Of a DNA stretch of 64,000 bases, positions 24,943-31,959 are shown one piece after another. The notes below the pieces were generated by a model. It saw only the letters and a program-made list of their open reading frames with translations, ran no database searches and had not been told where the DNA came from. Source of the stretch: Betaproteobacteria bacterium (lineage in GTDB: Bacteria > Pseudomonadota > Gammaproteobacteria > Burkholderiales > SG8-39); NCBI GenBank assembly GCA_004297625.1, contig SCTY01000064.1:1-64000 (forward strand). Reading direction: 5' to 3'. Made by a program: the position numbers and the translations under genes. Position 1 is the first letter of the stretch; every line of letters starts with the position of its first letter.

Positions 24943-25446
24943 ATGAGTAATGCCTATACGCCGGATTTTTCGCTCGAGGTTCAAGGGATCAAGGGCACTT
25001 GCCCGGTCGGCGAGCGGTACGCGAAGGAGCAGATGGCGAAGAAAACCGTTCCCGTATTTTCTTGCGAGGGACCGTGTATCCGGGGCGAAATCGCAAGGTT
25101 GGCCGCAAACCTGGTTGCTAAAGAGGTGCCCGGCCTCGCGCGCACTTGCCATGCGGAAGCGTTCTTGGTCCCGCATTCCTCGATGGCGGCTTGGGTGAAG
25201 AGCGCCGAGAAGAGCGTGATGATCGACGGCTGCTTCCTCAAGTGCCACGGCCGGGTGCTCAAGAAGTTCGTTCCGGAGGAAAAGGTGATCCACATCGACG
25301 CCATGCCTTTCTACAAGAAATACACCGACGTCTTCCTGATCGACGATGTCCCGGAAGAGGATCGCAAAGCCACTGCGCGCCTGGTCGCCGACAGGATCAT
25401 CGCGAAGCTGAAGCAGGAGCTTTCGCTGGAACCCCAAACGGTATAG
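24943..25446 (+). CDS. DGC-motif putative zinc-binding protein
   Basis: 167-residue Cys-rich protein starting at ATG 24943 (MSNAYTPDFSLEV) with an upstream GGAGA site. Cysteine motifs are KGTCPVG, SCEGPCIRGEIARLAAN, RTCHAE and the family signature IDGCFLKC (DGC). Members are annotated as putative zinc-binding proteins and commonly lie beside ECF sigma factors, DUF2892 and AhpD-like genes, as here. The biochemical role is unknown. It is probably expressed from P1/P2 by the adjacent ECF sigma factor. Confidence 0.85.
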   Translation: MSNAYTPDFSLEVQGIKGTCPVGERYAKEQMAKKTVPVFSCEGPCIRGEIARLAANLVAKEVPGLARTCHAEAFLVPHSSMAAWVKSAEKSVMIDGCFLKCHGRVLKKFVPEEKVIHIDAMPFYKKYTDVFLIDDVPEEDRKATARLVADRIIAKLKQELSLEPQTV

Positions 25447-25459
25447 CGAGGAGCGAAAC

Positions 25460-25711
25460 ATGTCGCAACTCACACCGCGCGAACGTGCGCTCGTATCCCT
25501 CGGTGCCGCCATGGGCGGCAACTGCATCTCGTGCATCGAGCACCACATTCCCGCTTCAAGAACCGCGGGACTCACCGAGGCCGAGATCTCCGAAGCGATC
25601 GACCTTGCGGACGCGGTTCGCCAGGTGCCGGCGCGCAAGACTCTCGAGGCCGCGGCCGCCCTTCTCTCGAATTCACCGCGCGCAGCGGCGAAACCGGCCT
25701 GCTGCGGCTAG
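25460..25711 (+). CDS. Carboxymuconolactone decarboxylase/AhpD-like small protein
   Basis: 83-residue AhpD-fold protein with the redox motif NCISCIEHH (CxxC plus His). Length fits the small single-motif class. It lies 13 nt after the DGC gene and probably belongs to the ECF-controlled operon. Probable alkylhydroperoxidase-like thiol activity, not decarboxylase. The C-terminal CC pair is typical of these short forms. A second AhpD-like gene lies at 26038-26382 on the opposite strand. Confidence 0.86.
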   Translation: MSQLTPRERALVSLGAAMGGNCISCIEHHIPASRTAGLTEAEISEAIDLADAVRQVPARKTLEAAAALLSNSPRAAAKPACCG

Positions 25712-25737
25712 CCCGCCGCTCTTATTAGGAGCACATC

Positions 25738-26286
25738 ATGGACTTCTGGACTTACTTCAACGGCTTCTGGATTTTTCCGCTTCTCTGCCTGGTCTTCATG
25801 GCGGTGATGATGCTCGGCTGCCACGGCACGCGCTTTGGATGCGGCCACGGCGCATCGGACGGCGATCGCCGCCCCGAGGAGCGGAAGCCGCTCTACGGCG
25901 GCGATGCCATAAGACACCAGGCGCGCGGCTGGCTTGAGTCCCTTTCCCTCGGCCCAGGCGCGTTGCCGGGCGTGATGGTTCCCTCCTTGCGGAAAGCCGG
26001 CTTCAGCTTGGCCAGCGTTTCGATGTCCTTTCTCAGATCAGGCCGCGGCGTATTCGTCGAAGGCGCGCAGCGCATCGCCGCCGTAGACGACCGCCGGGCC
26101 GCCGCCCATGTAAACGGCAAGCGCCACGGTTTCGACCACCTCTTGGCGCGTCGCACCGGCTTTGCGCGCCCCGCGCGTGTGAAACGCGACGCAGCCCTCG
26201 CAGTGAACTGCGATGCCGATGGCCAGCGCCATCAGCTCTTTGGTCTTCGTGTCGATCGACTTCGGCGCGGTTGCGGCGAGCGATAG
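25738..26286 (+). CDS. Small membrane protein, C-terminus replaced by read-through into reverse-strand sequence
   Basis: The ATG at 25738 with an AGGAG site begins a believable small membrane protein (MDFWTYFNGFWIFPLLCLVF, then GCHGTRFGCGHG) of the kind found in heavy-metal islands. From about 25890 the frame is antisense to a thiolase remnant and then to the AhpD-like gene, so the remaining residues to 26286 are probably not ancestral. The normal C-terminus (often a SHOCT-like motif) is missing. The gene is likely truncated or chimeric. Confidence 0.45.
   Translation: MDFWTYFNGFWIFPLLCLVFMAVMMLGCHGTRFGCGHGASDGDRRPEERKPLYGGDAIRHQARGWLESLSLGPGALPGVMVPSLRKAGFSLASVSMSFLRSGRGVFVEGAQRIAAVDDRRAAAHVNGKRHGFDHLLARRTGFARPARVKRDAALAVNCDADGQRHQLFGLRVDRLRRGCGER
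25892..26037 (-). pseudogene. Thiolase (acetyl-CoA acetyltransferase) fragment
   Basis: Reverse-strand sequence directly after the AhpD-like stop encodes DIETLAKLKPAFRKEGTITP followed by GNA, a recognisable internal thiolase segment. The usual next segment (SGxNDGAAA) is absent, and in another frame GLKPAARLVSYGIAAVE, the following thiolase segment, appears. It is a short fragment with an internal deletion and a frameshift and no start of its own. Confidence 0.6.
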
Positions 26287-26382
26287 GGCGCCGAACGCTT
26301 TTACCGCCTCCGGCGCTCCCTCCCGCAGAAGCGCGAGGCCCGCAAGCACTTGGTCGGCCGCATGCGCATAGGGTTTATCCAT
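26038..26382 (-). CDS. Carboxymuconolactone decarboxylase/AhpD-family protein
   Basis: 114-residue AhpD-fold protein from ATG 26382 (MDKPYAHAADQVL); a longer start at 26403 is possible. Motif VHCEGCVAFHTRGARKAG carries the CxxC and His of the family. It is the last gene after arsM on the reverse strand, separated by about 50 bp containing an FNR-like palindrome. Probably a thiol-based peroxidase-like protein. Association with ars genes could be functional or accidental. Confidence 0.87.
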   Translation of the reverse strand: MDKPYAHAADQVLAGLALLREGAPEAVKAFGALSLAATAPKSIDTKTKELMALAIGIAVHCEGCVAFHTRGARKAGATRQEVVETVALAVYMGGGPAVVYGGDALRAFDEYAAA

Positions 26383-26421
26383 GATCCGCCTGCCATGCTG
26401 CACCTTTCCGGCGAAACGCTA

Positions 26422-26435
26422 TTGACCTCGGTCAA
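26422..26435. promoter_or_regulatory. FNR-like palindrome TTGACCTCGGTCAA
   Basis: 6-bp arms TTGACC/GGTCAA around 2 bp, matching TTGAy-N4-rTCAA. It is centred about 46 bp upstream of the AhpD-like ATG at 26382 and touches the arsM stop codon. It could be an FNR/Dnr-type site. Confidence 0.4.
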
Positions 26436-27244
26436 CGAAGCGGTTTCGTCCCACGGATGAACGCGCTCATGAATTTGCCGTCCACCTGCGGGCCGATGAC
26501 GCTCGCATCCATTCCCTTGTCCGCGAGAAAGCCTTTGGCGTCCCCGGCGCGGTAGATCCGGGTCGGCTCGATGTCGATGTCCTGAAAGCCCGCCGCAGCG
26601 AGCTTCGCGCGGTATTCGTTTTCTTCCAGCGCGCCGGCAACGCATCCTACCCACAGCAGCATGCTGCTGCGGATCTCGGCAGGCACCGCACCCCGCGTTA
26701 CCACGTCGGACACGGCGAAGCGGCCGCCCGGCTTGAGAACCCGGAACGCTTCGCGCAGCACGGCGTCCTTGTCCGCCGCGAGGTTGATGACGCAGTTCGA
26801 GATGATGACGTCGACGGAATTGCCGGGCAGCGGGATGTTCTCGATATCGCCTTTGAGGAACTCGACGTTCTGCGCTCCGGCCTTGCGCTTGTTCTCCTGC
26901 GCGAGCGCGAGCATCTCGTCGGTCATGTCGAGTCCGTACGCCTTACCCGCCGGACCCACGCGCTTCGCGGAAAGCAGGACGTCGATGCCGCCGCCGGAAC
27001 CGAGATCGAGTACCACTTCCCCGGGCTTCAGCTCTGCCAGCGCCGTGGGATTGCCGCAGCCGAGCGAAGCGAGCACCGCGGCCTCGGGCAGGTCGCCCGT
27101 CTGCGCGGCATCGTACAGGTTGCTAGTGATGGGATCGCAGCAGTCACTCCGACTGCAGCAGGATGTCTTCGTCCCGCTGGACACATTCAGCGCCGCTTGC
27201 GCATAGCGCTCTTTCACGACTGCCTTGATATCGACCTTCGCCAT
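26432..27244 (-). CDS. arsM: Arsenite methyltransferase
   Basis: 270-residue SAM-dependent As(III) methyltransferase that turns arsenite into methylated arsenicals. The SAM motif is VLDLGSGGGIDVLLSA. The arsenic-binding Cys of ArsM enzymes are visible in SNCVINL and VGCVAGALEE. Further Cys near residues 28-36 (SCCSRSDCC) match the N-terminal Cys region. Length is normal. The first 31 nt overlap the end of the upstream ATP-grasp-like gene, so its ribosome site (GGAGAAGCCG) lies inside that gene. Confidence 0.93.
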   Translation of the reverse strand: MAKVDIKAVVKERYAQAALNVSSGTKTSCCSRSDCCDPITSNLYDAAQTGDLPEAAVLASLGCGNPTALAELKPGEVVLDLGSGGGIDVLLSAKRVGPAGKAYGLDMTDEMLALAQENKRKAGAQNVEFLKGDIENIPLPGNSVDVIISNCVINLAADKDAVLREAFRVLKPGGRFAVSDVVTRGAVPAEIRSSMLLWVGCVAGALEENEYRAKLAAAGFQDIDIEPTRIYRAGDAKGFLADKGMDASVIGPQVDGKFMSAFIRGTKPLR

Positions 27245-28389
27245 CGGCTTCTCCTGTGGGGAATCCGGCGCCCGTGGTGAGCACCGGAGCAAAACCGCCG
27301 CCGGGGGTGCGGGATCAGCTCCTGAGCGACATGGATGCCGGCCTGCACTTCGCTCCACACGCGCCGGGTCAGCTTGTCGCCGCGATAGGCGGCCTTGCTG
27401 CCGAAGCCGGCTGCCGGCTTGAAGAAGAGCTTGCGGCGGTCCGCCCACAGCTCCTCGGCGAGCGCGGCGGTCACCAGCCGTGTGCGCGGCACGCCGCGCA
27501 GCAAAACTTCAATCGCCTCGCGCCGCACTCCCAGGGCCGCAAGCCGGGACTCATCGCTCAGAACGGCAAGATTTCGCTTGTCCGCGTAAAGCGCATGCGC
27601 CCGCGGGTGCGGAGTGACGACCGCCGCCCCGGCCAGATACGCGGCGCGAAGCGCTGCATGCGCGGCCTCTTGCAGCGAGAAATCCGTCATCCGGTTGCAG
27701 ACGAGGTCGATCGGCCCGTTCGCGTCGCGAAGCTCTCCGTCCCGGAAAGTGAGCTGCTCGGGAGCGAGGACCCAAGCCTGTACCCCGAAGCTGCGGAAGA
27801 GCCGCTCGAATAGGAGAAATTCGGGATGGAGAAATTGCTCCTCGGGCCGGTCGTCGACGATGGCAATGCGCGCAGGAACGCCGCCCCGGCCGGCGAGCCG
27901 CCACTCCTCGATGAACATCTCGAAGATCGTGCAATCGAGCCGCTCCGCAGGAACGGGACCGCTCACCAGGCTCGCGACATCCTCGCAGCAGGCCCGCTGC
28001 GCCCTGCCCAGCACCGCGTTCAGCAAGGCGCCGCCCGCATTGGTGTTGATCTCGATCAGCTTGGGCCCGGCGGCACCCAAATGAAAGTCGTAGCCGGTGA
28101 ATACGCCGCGTGCGCCGGGGTCGAAGCGCGCAATGTCGGGCGCATACGAGAGCACTTGCTCGCGGTACGCCGGCAAAGCGACCACTTCTTCGACGGCGGC
28201 GATGATCTTCGCCATCTGGTCCACCTTGCGGCGGGATACGTACACGGGCAGCGCCGCGAAAAGATGGGGGCATCGCTCTTCGATCAGCGCCGACAACCCC
28301 CGGGCCGCGGGATCGTCGTCTATCGCCTGGCGCAGCGCCTCGCGGTCCAGGCTGACGCAGAAGCAGTCCGTGTTCAGCGCCTCGATCAT
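27214..28389 (-). CDS. ATP-grasp-like protein of the arsenic operon, probably with a frameshifted C-terminus
   Basis: 391-residue protein between acr3 and arsM. LIEINTNAGGALLN and KPAAGFGSKAAYRGDKLTRR resemble ATP-grasp ligases (glutathione-synthase/glutathionylspermidine-synthase type). The last residues (from about PHPRRRFCSG) are Arg/His-rich and look out of frame. In another frame the same DNA reads TPGGGFAPVLTTGAGFP, which resembles the usual end of such proteins, so an indel or a deletion of some 35-40 residues near 27310 is likely. It overlaps acr3 (ATGA) and arsM. Function unknown; a ligase acting on a thiol or arsenical conjugate is speculative. Confidence 0.65.
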   Translation of the reverse strand: MIEALNTDCFCVSLDREALRQAIDDDPAARGLSALIEERCPHLFAALPVYVSRRKVDQMAKIIAAVEEVVALPAYREQVLSYAPDIARFDPGARGVFTGYDFHLGAAGPKLIEINTNAGGALLNAVLGRAQRACCEDVASLVSGPVPAERLDCTIFEMFIEEWRLAGRGGVPARIAIVDDRPEEQFLHPEFLLFERLFRSFGVQAWVLAPEQLTFRDGELRDANGPIDLVCNRMTDFSLQEAAHAALRAAYLAGAAVVTPHPRAHALYADKRNLAVLSDESRLAALGVRREAIEVLLRGVPRTRLVTAALAEELWADRRKLFFKPAAGFGSKAAYRGDKLTRRVWSEVQAGIHVAQELIPHPRRRFCSGAHHGRRIPHRRSRWRRSISRQS

Positions 28390-29456
28390 GCGCTGCCTGC
28401 TTCATACCAGTGGCGCGTCCGGTTCACGATCGCCACCACCGAGAGCATCACCGGCACCTCGACGAGGACTCCGACGACGGTAGCGAGCGCCGCTCCGGAA
28501 TCGAAGCCGAAGAGCGTGATGGCGGCCGCCACGGCCAGCTCGAAGAAATTGCTCGCGCCGATGAGCGCCGAAGGACCTGCGACGCTGTGCGCGACCCGCA
28601 GCCGCCGGTTGAGCCAGTAGGCGAGCGCCGAATTGAAGTACACCTGGATCACGATCGGCACCGCGAGCAGCGCGATGACGAGCGGCTGCGCGAGGATCTG
28701 CCGGCCCTGGAACCCGAACAGCAGAACGATGGTCGCGAGCAGCGCCGCGGTCGAGAAAGGCTGGATGCCATGCAGCGCGGCCTGCAGCCTTGCCGCGCCG
28801 CCGCGCAGCAGCAGCGCGCGCCAGGCCTGCGCGATGATGACCGGAATGACGATGTAGAGCAGCACCGACATGAACAGCGTGTCCCACGGCACCACGATCG
28901 CCGACAGCCCGAGCAGCAGGCCGACGATGGGCGCGAAGGCGAAGATCATGATCGTGTCGTTCAGCGCCACCTGGCTCAGCGTGAAGTACGGGTCGCCGTG
29001 CGTGAGCCGGCTCCAGACGAACACCATCGCAGTGCACGGCGCCGCGGCGAGCAGGATCAGCCCGGCGACGTAGGAATCCACCTGCTCTGCCGGCAGGTAC
29101 GGCGCGAAGATCTGGCGCAGGAACAGCCAGCCGAGCAGCGCCATCGAGAACGGCTTCACCAGCCAGTTGATGGCGAGCGTCACGCCGATCCCGCGCCAGT
29201 GCTCCTTCACCTGCCCCATCGCGCCGAAGTCGATGCGCAGGAGCATCGGGATGATCATCACCCAGATCAGCACGCCGACCGGAACGTTGACCCGCGCCAC
29301 CTCGAGCCGGCCGAGCGCCTGGATCGGCGCCGGCGCCAGCTCGCCGAGGGCGACGCCCGCGACGATGCATAGAAACACCCAGACGGTCAGCCAGCGCTCG
29401 AAGAAGCCGATGGCGAGCTTCCGTTCCCCCGGGATTGCGGCGACGCCGGTGCTCAC
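28386..29456 (-). CDS. acr3: ACR3-type arsenite efflux permease
   Basis: 356-residue ten-helix arsenite/antimonite exporter of the ACR3 family. Conserved features are VLIWVMIIPMLLRIDF, AAPCTAMVFVWSRLTHGD (the essential Cys) and ALNDTIMIFAFAP. Length and helix pattern are normal. It overlaps arsC upstream and the ATP-grasp gene downstream by 4 nt each, so it is one transcription unit controlled from arsR. Confidence 0.96.
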   Translation of the reverse strand: MSTGVAAIPGERKLAIGFFERWLTVWVFLCIVAGVALGELAPAPIQALGRLEVARVNVPVGVLIWVMIIPMLLRIDFGAMGQVKEHWRGIGVTLAINWLVKPFSMALLGWLFLRQIFAPYLPAEQVDSYVAGLILLAAAPCTAMVFVWSRLTHGDPYFTLSQVALNDTIMIFAFAPIVGLLLGLSAIVVPWDTLFMSVLLYIVIPVIIAQAWRALLLRGGAARLQAALHGIQPFSTAALLATIVLLFGFQGRQILAQPLVIALLAVPIVIQVYFNSALAYWLNRRLRVAHSVAGPSALIGASNFFELAVAAAITLFGFDSGAALATVVGVLVEVPVMLSVVAIVNRTRHWYEAGSA

Positions 29457-29884
29457 GTTCGAGCCGTCTCGATGAAATGGCGTATGCGAGCGGACAACCG
29501 TGTGAACGCGTCCAGAAACGCCTCGCGCTTCTCCTCATCGCTGCCCTGCACGGCGGCCGGATCGGCCACGCCCCAGTGAGCGGTGACCGGACGGCCGGGC
29601 CAGATCGGGCAGAGTTCTGCCGCCGCGCTGTCGCACACCGTGAAAACAAAATGCATCTCGGGCGCGCCGGGCTTCGCGAACTCGTCCCAGCTCTTCGAGC
29701 GCAGGCCGGCGCTGCTGATCCCGCTCTTCGCGAGCAGTTCCAGCGCGAACGGATTCACCTTGCTGGCCGGACGACTGCCGGCGCTGAAGCCGCGAAAGCG
29801 CCCGCGGGCGATCGAGTTGAGGAACGCTTCGGCGAGGATCGAGCGCGCCGAGTTTCCGGTGCACAAGAAAAGCACGTTCTTCAT
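29453..29884 (-). CDS. arsC: Arsenate reductase, low-molecular-weight phosphatase type
   Basis: 143-residue ArsC that reduces arsenate to arsenite. The P-loop is FLCTGNSARS, in which Cys and Arg form the oxyanion site. A second Cys lies in FTVCDSAAAELCP. Thioredoxin-coupled LMW-PTP-type enzymes use Cys at such positions. The ATG at 29884 overlaps the arsR stop. Confidence 0.94.
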   Translation of the reverse strand: MKNVLFLCTGNSARSILAEAFLNSIARGRFRGFSAGSRPASKVNPFALELLAKSGISSAGLRSKSWDEFAKPGAPEMHFVFTVCDSAAAELCPIWPGRPVTAHWGVADPAAVQGSDEEKREAFLDAFTRLSARIRHFIETART

Positions 29885-30204
29885 CTGCGCCGCTGCGCCT
29901 TGGCGGCCGGCGCGCACGCCTGCCCGCCGCAGCAGTTCTCGGTGAGGTAGCCGACGAGCGCGTCCATGTTCTGAAAATCGGCCGAGTAGATGACGAAGCG
30001 CCCTTCCTGGCGGCCCTTTGCGAGGCCGGCGCGCGAGAGTCCGGCAAGGTGGAAGGAAAGCGTGGCCGGCGGCAGGCCCAGCTTTTCGCCGATGTCGCCG
30101 GCCGCCATGCCCTGCGGGCCGGCCTCGACCAGCAGCCGGTAGATCTTCAGACGGCTTTCCTGCGCGAGCGCGCCGAGGGCTTGTATCGCCTGCTTCGATT
30201 CCAC
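29881..30204 (-). CDS. arsR: ArsR-family transcriptional repressor
   Basis: 107-residue winged-helix repressor. The HTH is in GDIGEKLGLPPATLSFHLAGLSRAGL. The usual helix-3 CVC As-binding motif is absent; instead the C-terminus carries TENCCGGQAC, a Cys cluster used for As(III) sensing in some ArsR subclasses. The start is a GTG at 30204. The apparent promoter places the transcript start at or within 1-2 nt of this codon, so the mRNA may be leaderless. Confidence 0.93.
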   Translation of the reverse strand: MESKQAIQALGALAQESRLKIYRLLVEAGPQGMAAGDIGEKLGLPPATLSFHLAGLSRAGLAKGRQEGRFVIYSADFQNMDALVGYLTENCCGGQACAPAAKAQRRR

Positions 30205-30240
30205 ATTTCCAATAATATGGAAACGTTAGCCGGATTGCAA
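30205..30240 (-). promoter_or_regulatory. arsR promoter overlapping an ArsR operator
   Basis: On the reverse strand, -35 TTGCAA (30240-30235), a 17-bp spacer and -10 TATTAT (30217-30212). A perfect inverted repeat TTTCCA-N6-TGGAAA (30206-30223) covers the -10, ideal for repression by ArsR. The predicted start point falls at about 30205, next to the GTG start codon. Confidence 0.75.
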
Positions 30241-30256
30241 GCACGGTGCAGGCCAT

Positions 30257-30270
30257 TTGATCGCGCTCAA
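30257..30270. promoter_or_regulatory. FNR-like palindrome TTGATCGCGCTCAA
   Basis: Close to the FNR consensus TTGAT-N4-ATCAA, and flanked by T and A to give a 16-bp imperfect palindrome. It lies between divergent arsR and the histidine kinase gene, roughly -58 relative to the arsR start point. Confidence 0.4.
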
Positions 30271-30387
30271 ATGCCGGTCGCAGCGAATGACGCCACGGCT
30301 GCCGGTCGACAGGCCGCGCCTCATCCACACCTCCAGCGCTCCGGCCTAAAAGACCCGGCGCCGGGCGCGCCGGCACCCCAGAAAGCG

Positions 30388-30415
30388 TTGACTTGTATCA
30401 AAAGGGCGGTATGCG
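30388..30415 (+). promoter_or_regulatory. σ70-type promoter of the histidine kinase gene
   Basis: TTGACT (30388-30393), a 16-bp spacer and TATGCG (30410-30415), 24 bp before the ATG at 30439. The -35 is strong and the -10 moderate. Confidence 0.5.
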
Positions 30416-30438
30416 ACCCGCATACATTCAGGATACCG

Positions 30439-31959
30439 ATGCTACGGAACAGCGGTCAGTCGCTCAGCTCAAGGCTGATCCTCGGCTTCCTCCTGGTCGC
30501 CATCCCGGCGGTTGCGGTCGTGGGCGCGATCAGCTTTTACGCGCTGCGCGATTTGACCTTGGCGAACCAAGACCTCCAGGAGATCAGTCGCTCGCTGGAA
30601 GCCGTTCGTGACCTGGAGGGCGGCGTCGGGCGAGCCCTGATGCCGGTCAGCGAGTTTGTGGCTTATGGTGCATCGGGACAGGACCGGCTGTTCGAAGCCC
30701 AGATGGGAGAAATTGAAAAGCAGCTACAGGGCTGTGGAAACACCGCATGCCATGGCGCGTCCGCGCAACCCCGGGAAATGGCGCAAGGGCTCATGCCGTA
30801 TTTCCGGACAATCAAGAATCGTGCATCAATCGTCTTTAGTGCAGACACGGAGAACGCGGACAGAATTCGCCTCTTTCGCGAAATCACCGTGCAGGGTCGA
30901 GAGGTAAGCCGCCAATTGGAGCACATGTCTTTGGCTCTTCTCGGCAGGGTGGAGGCCTTGCAGGAGAAAACGCAGCAGGTATACCAGCGCGCATGGAACC
31001 TGATCTTGGGCGCCATCGCCCTCGTCGGCGGCTTCGCCGTCCTGATTGCGTACCTCATGTCACGCGAATTGGCCCGTCCGATCCGTGAGCTCGTGTCGGG
31101 CACCCGGCACGTAATGCGAGGCGATCTGAATCATCGCGTCACAGTGAAAGAAAAAGGCGAAATCGGCGAGCTGGTGCAATCCTTCAACGCGATGGCCCAG
31201 GAGATCGGCGAGCACCGCGGGCGCCTCGAAAGATTGGTTCAGGCGAGGACCGCGGAGCTCGGGCAGGCGCACCAGTCGTTGATGCGATCGGAGAAGCTCG
31301 CATCGATCGGCGTACTGGCTTCAGGGGTGGCCCACGAGCTCAACAACCCGCTCACCAGCATCCTCATGAACGTGAATCTGCTGATGGAAGACGTGGAAGA
31401 CAGGTCCGATCTGCACCGCGAATTGAAGCGCGTGAGCGACGACGCGCTGCGCTGCCAGCGCATCATCAGCGACCTCAGGGATTTCTCGCACCGCCATGAG
31501 CTGGAGATCGGCCCCTGTGATCTCAACGATGTGGTGAGCGACGCGCTGGCTTTGATAACCCGTCAGCTGCGCCTCCAGAACATCGCGCTTACGCGGAACC
31601 TCTTTGAGCGAATGCCATCCGTGTCGTGCGATCCGGATCGAATACGGCAGGTCCTGATGAACGTCTTTGTCAACGCCATTCAGGCGATGCCCGAAGGCGG
31701 AGCTCTGAGCGTTGCAACGGCCTTTCGGGAAGGCTGCGCGATGGTCACCGTCACCGACAGCGGTCCCGGAATCCCCAGCGATATCAGGAACAGGATCTTC
31801 GATCCGTTCTTCACCACCAAAGCGGAAGGAACCGGGCTCGGGCTTTCGATCGTTTACGGAATCATGGAAGAGCACGGCGGCAGGGTGGAGATCGACGGCG
31901 CGGCCGCCGCCGGCACCGCAGTACGACTCCTGCTGCCGACGCAGGAGGGCTTCAAGTGA
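30439..31959 (+). CDS. NtrB-like sensor histidine kinase with periplasmic CX4CH (putative haem c) motif
   Basis: 506-residue membrane sensor kinase. Helix 1 (LILGFLLVAIPAVAVVGAISF) is near residues 13-33 and helix 2 (LILGAIALVGGFAVLIAYL) near 193-212. The periplasmic domain between them contains GCGNTACHG, a CX4CH motif that could bind haem c covalently. HAMP, a coiled coil, HisKA (GVLASGVAHELNNPLTSIL) and HATPase with DSGPGIP and GLGLSIVYGI follow. Its stop overlaps the response regulator start (TGATG), so the two form a cognate pair. A haem-based redox, gas or oxyanion sensor for the molybdoenzyme genes is inferred. Confidence 0.92.
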   Translation: MLRNSGQSLSSRLILGFLLVAIPAVAVVGAISFYALRDLTLANQDLQEISRSLEAVRDLEGGVGRALMPVSEFVAYGASGQDRLFEAQMGEIEKQLQGCGNTACHGASAQPREMAQGLMPYFRTIKNRASIVFSADTENADRIRLFREITVQGREVSRQLEHMSLALLGRVEALQEKTQQVYQRAWNLILGAIALVGGFAVLIAYLMSRELARPIRELVSGTRHVMRGDLNHRVTVKEKGEIGELVQSFNAMAQEIGEHRGRLERLVQARTAELGQAHQSLMRSEKLASIGVLASGVAHELNNPLTSILMNVNLLMEDVEDRSDLHRELKRVSDDALRCQRIISDLRDFSHRHELEIGPCDLNDVVSDALALITRQLRLQNIALTRNLFERMPSVSCDPDRIRQVLMNVFVNAIQAMPEGGALSVATAFREGCAMVTVTDSGPGIPSDIRNRIFDPFFTTKAEGTGLGLSIVYGIMEEHGGRVEIDGAAAAGTAVRLLLPTQEGFK

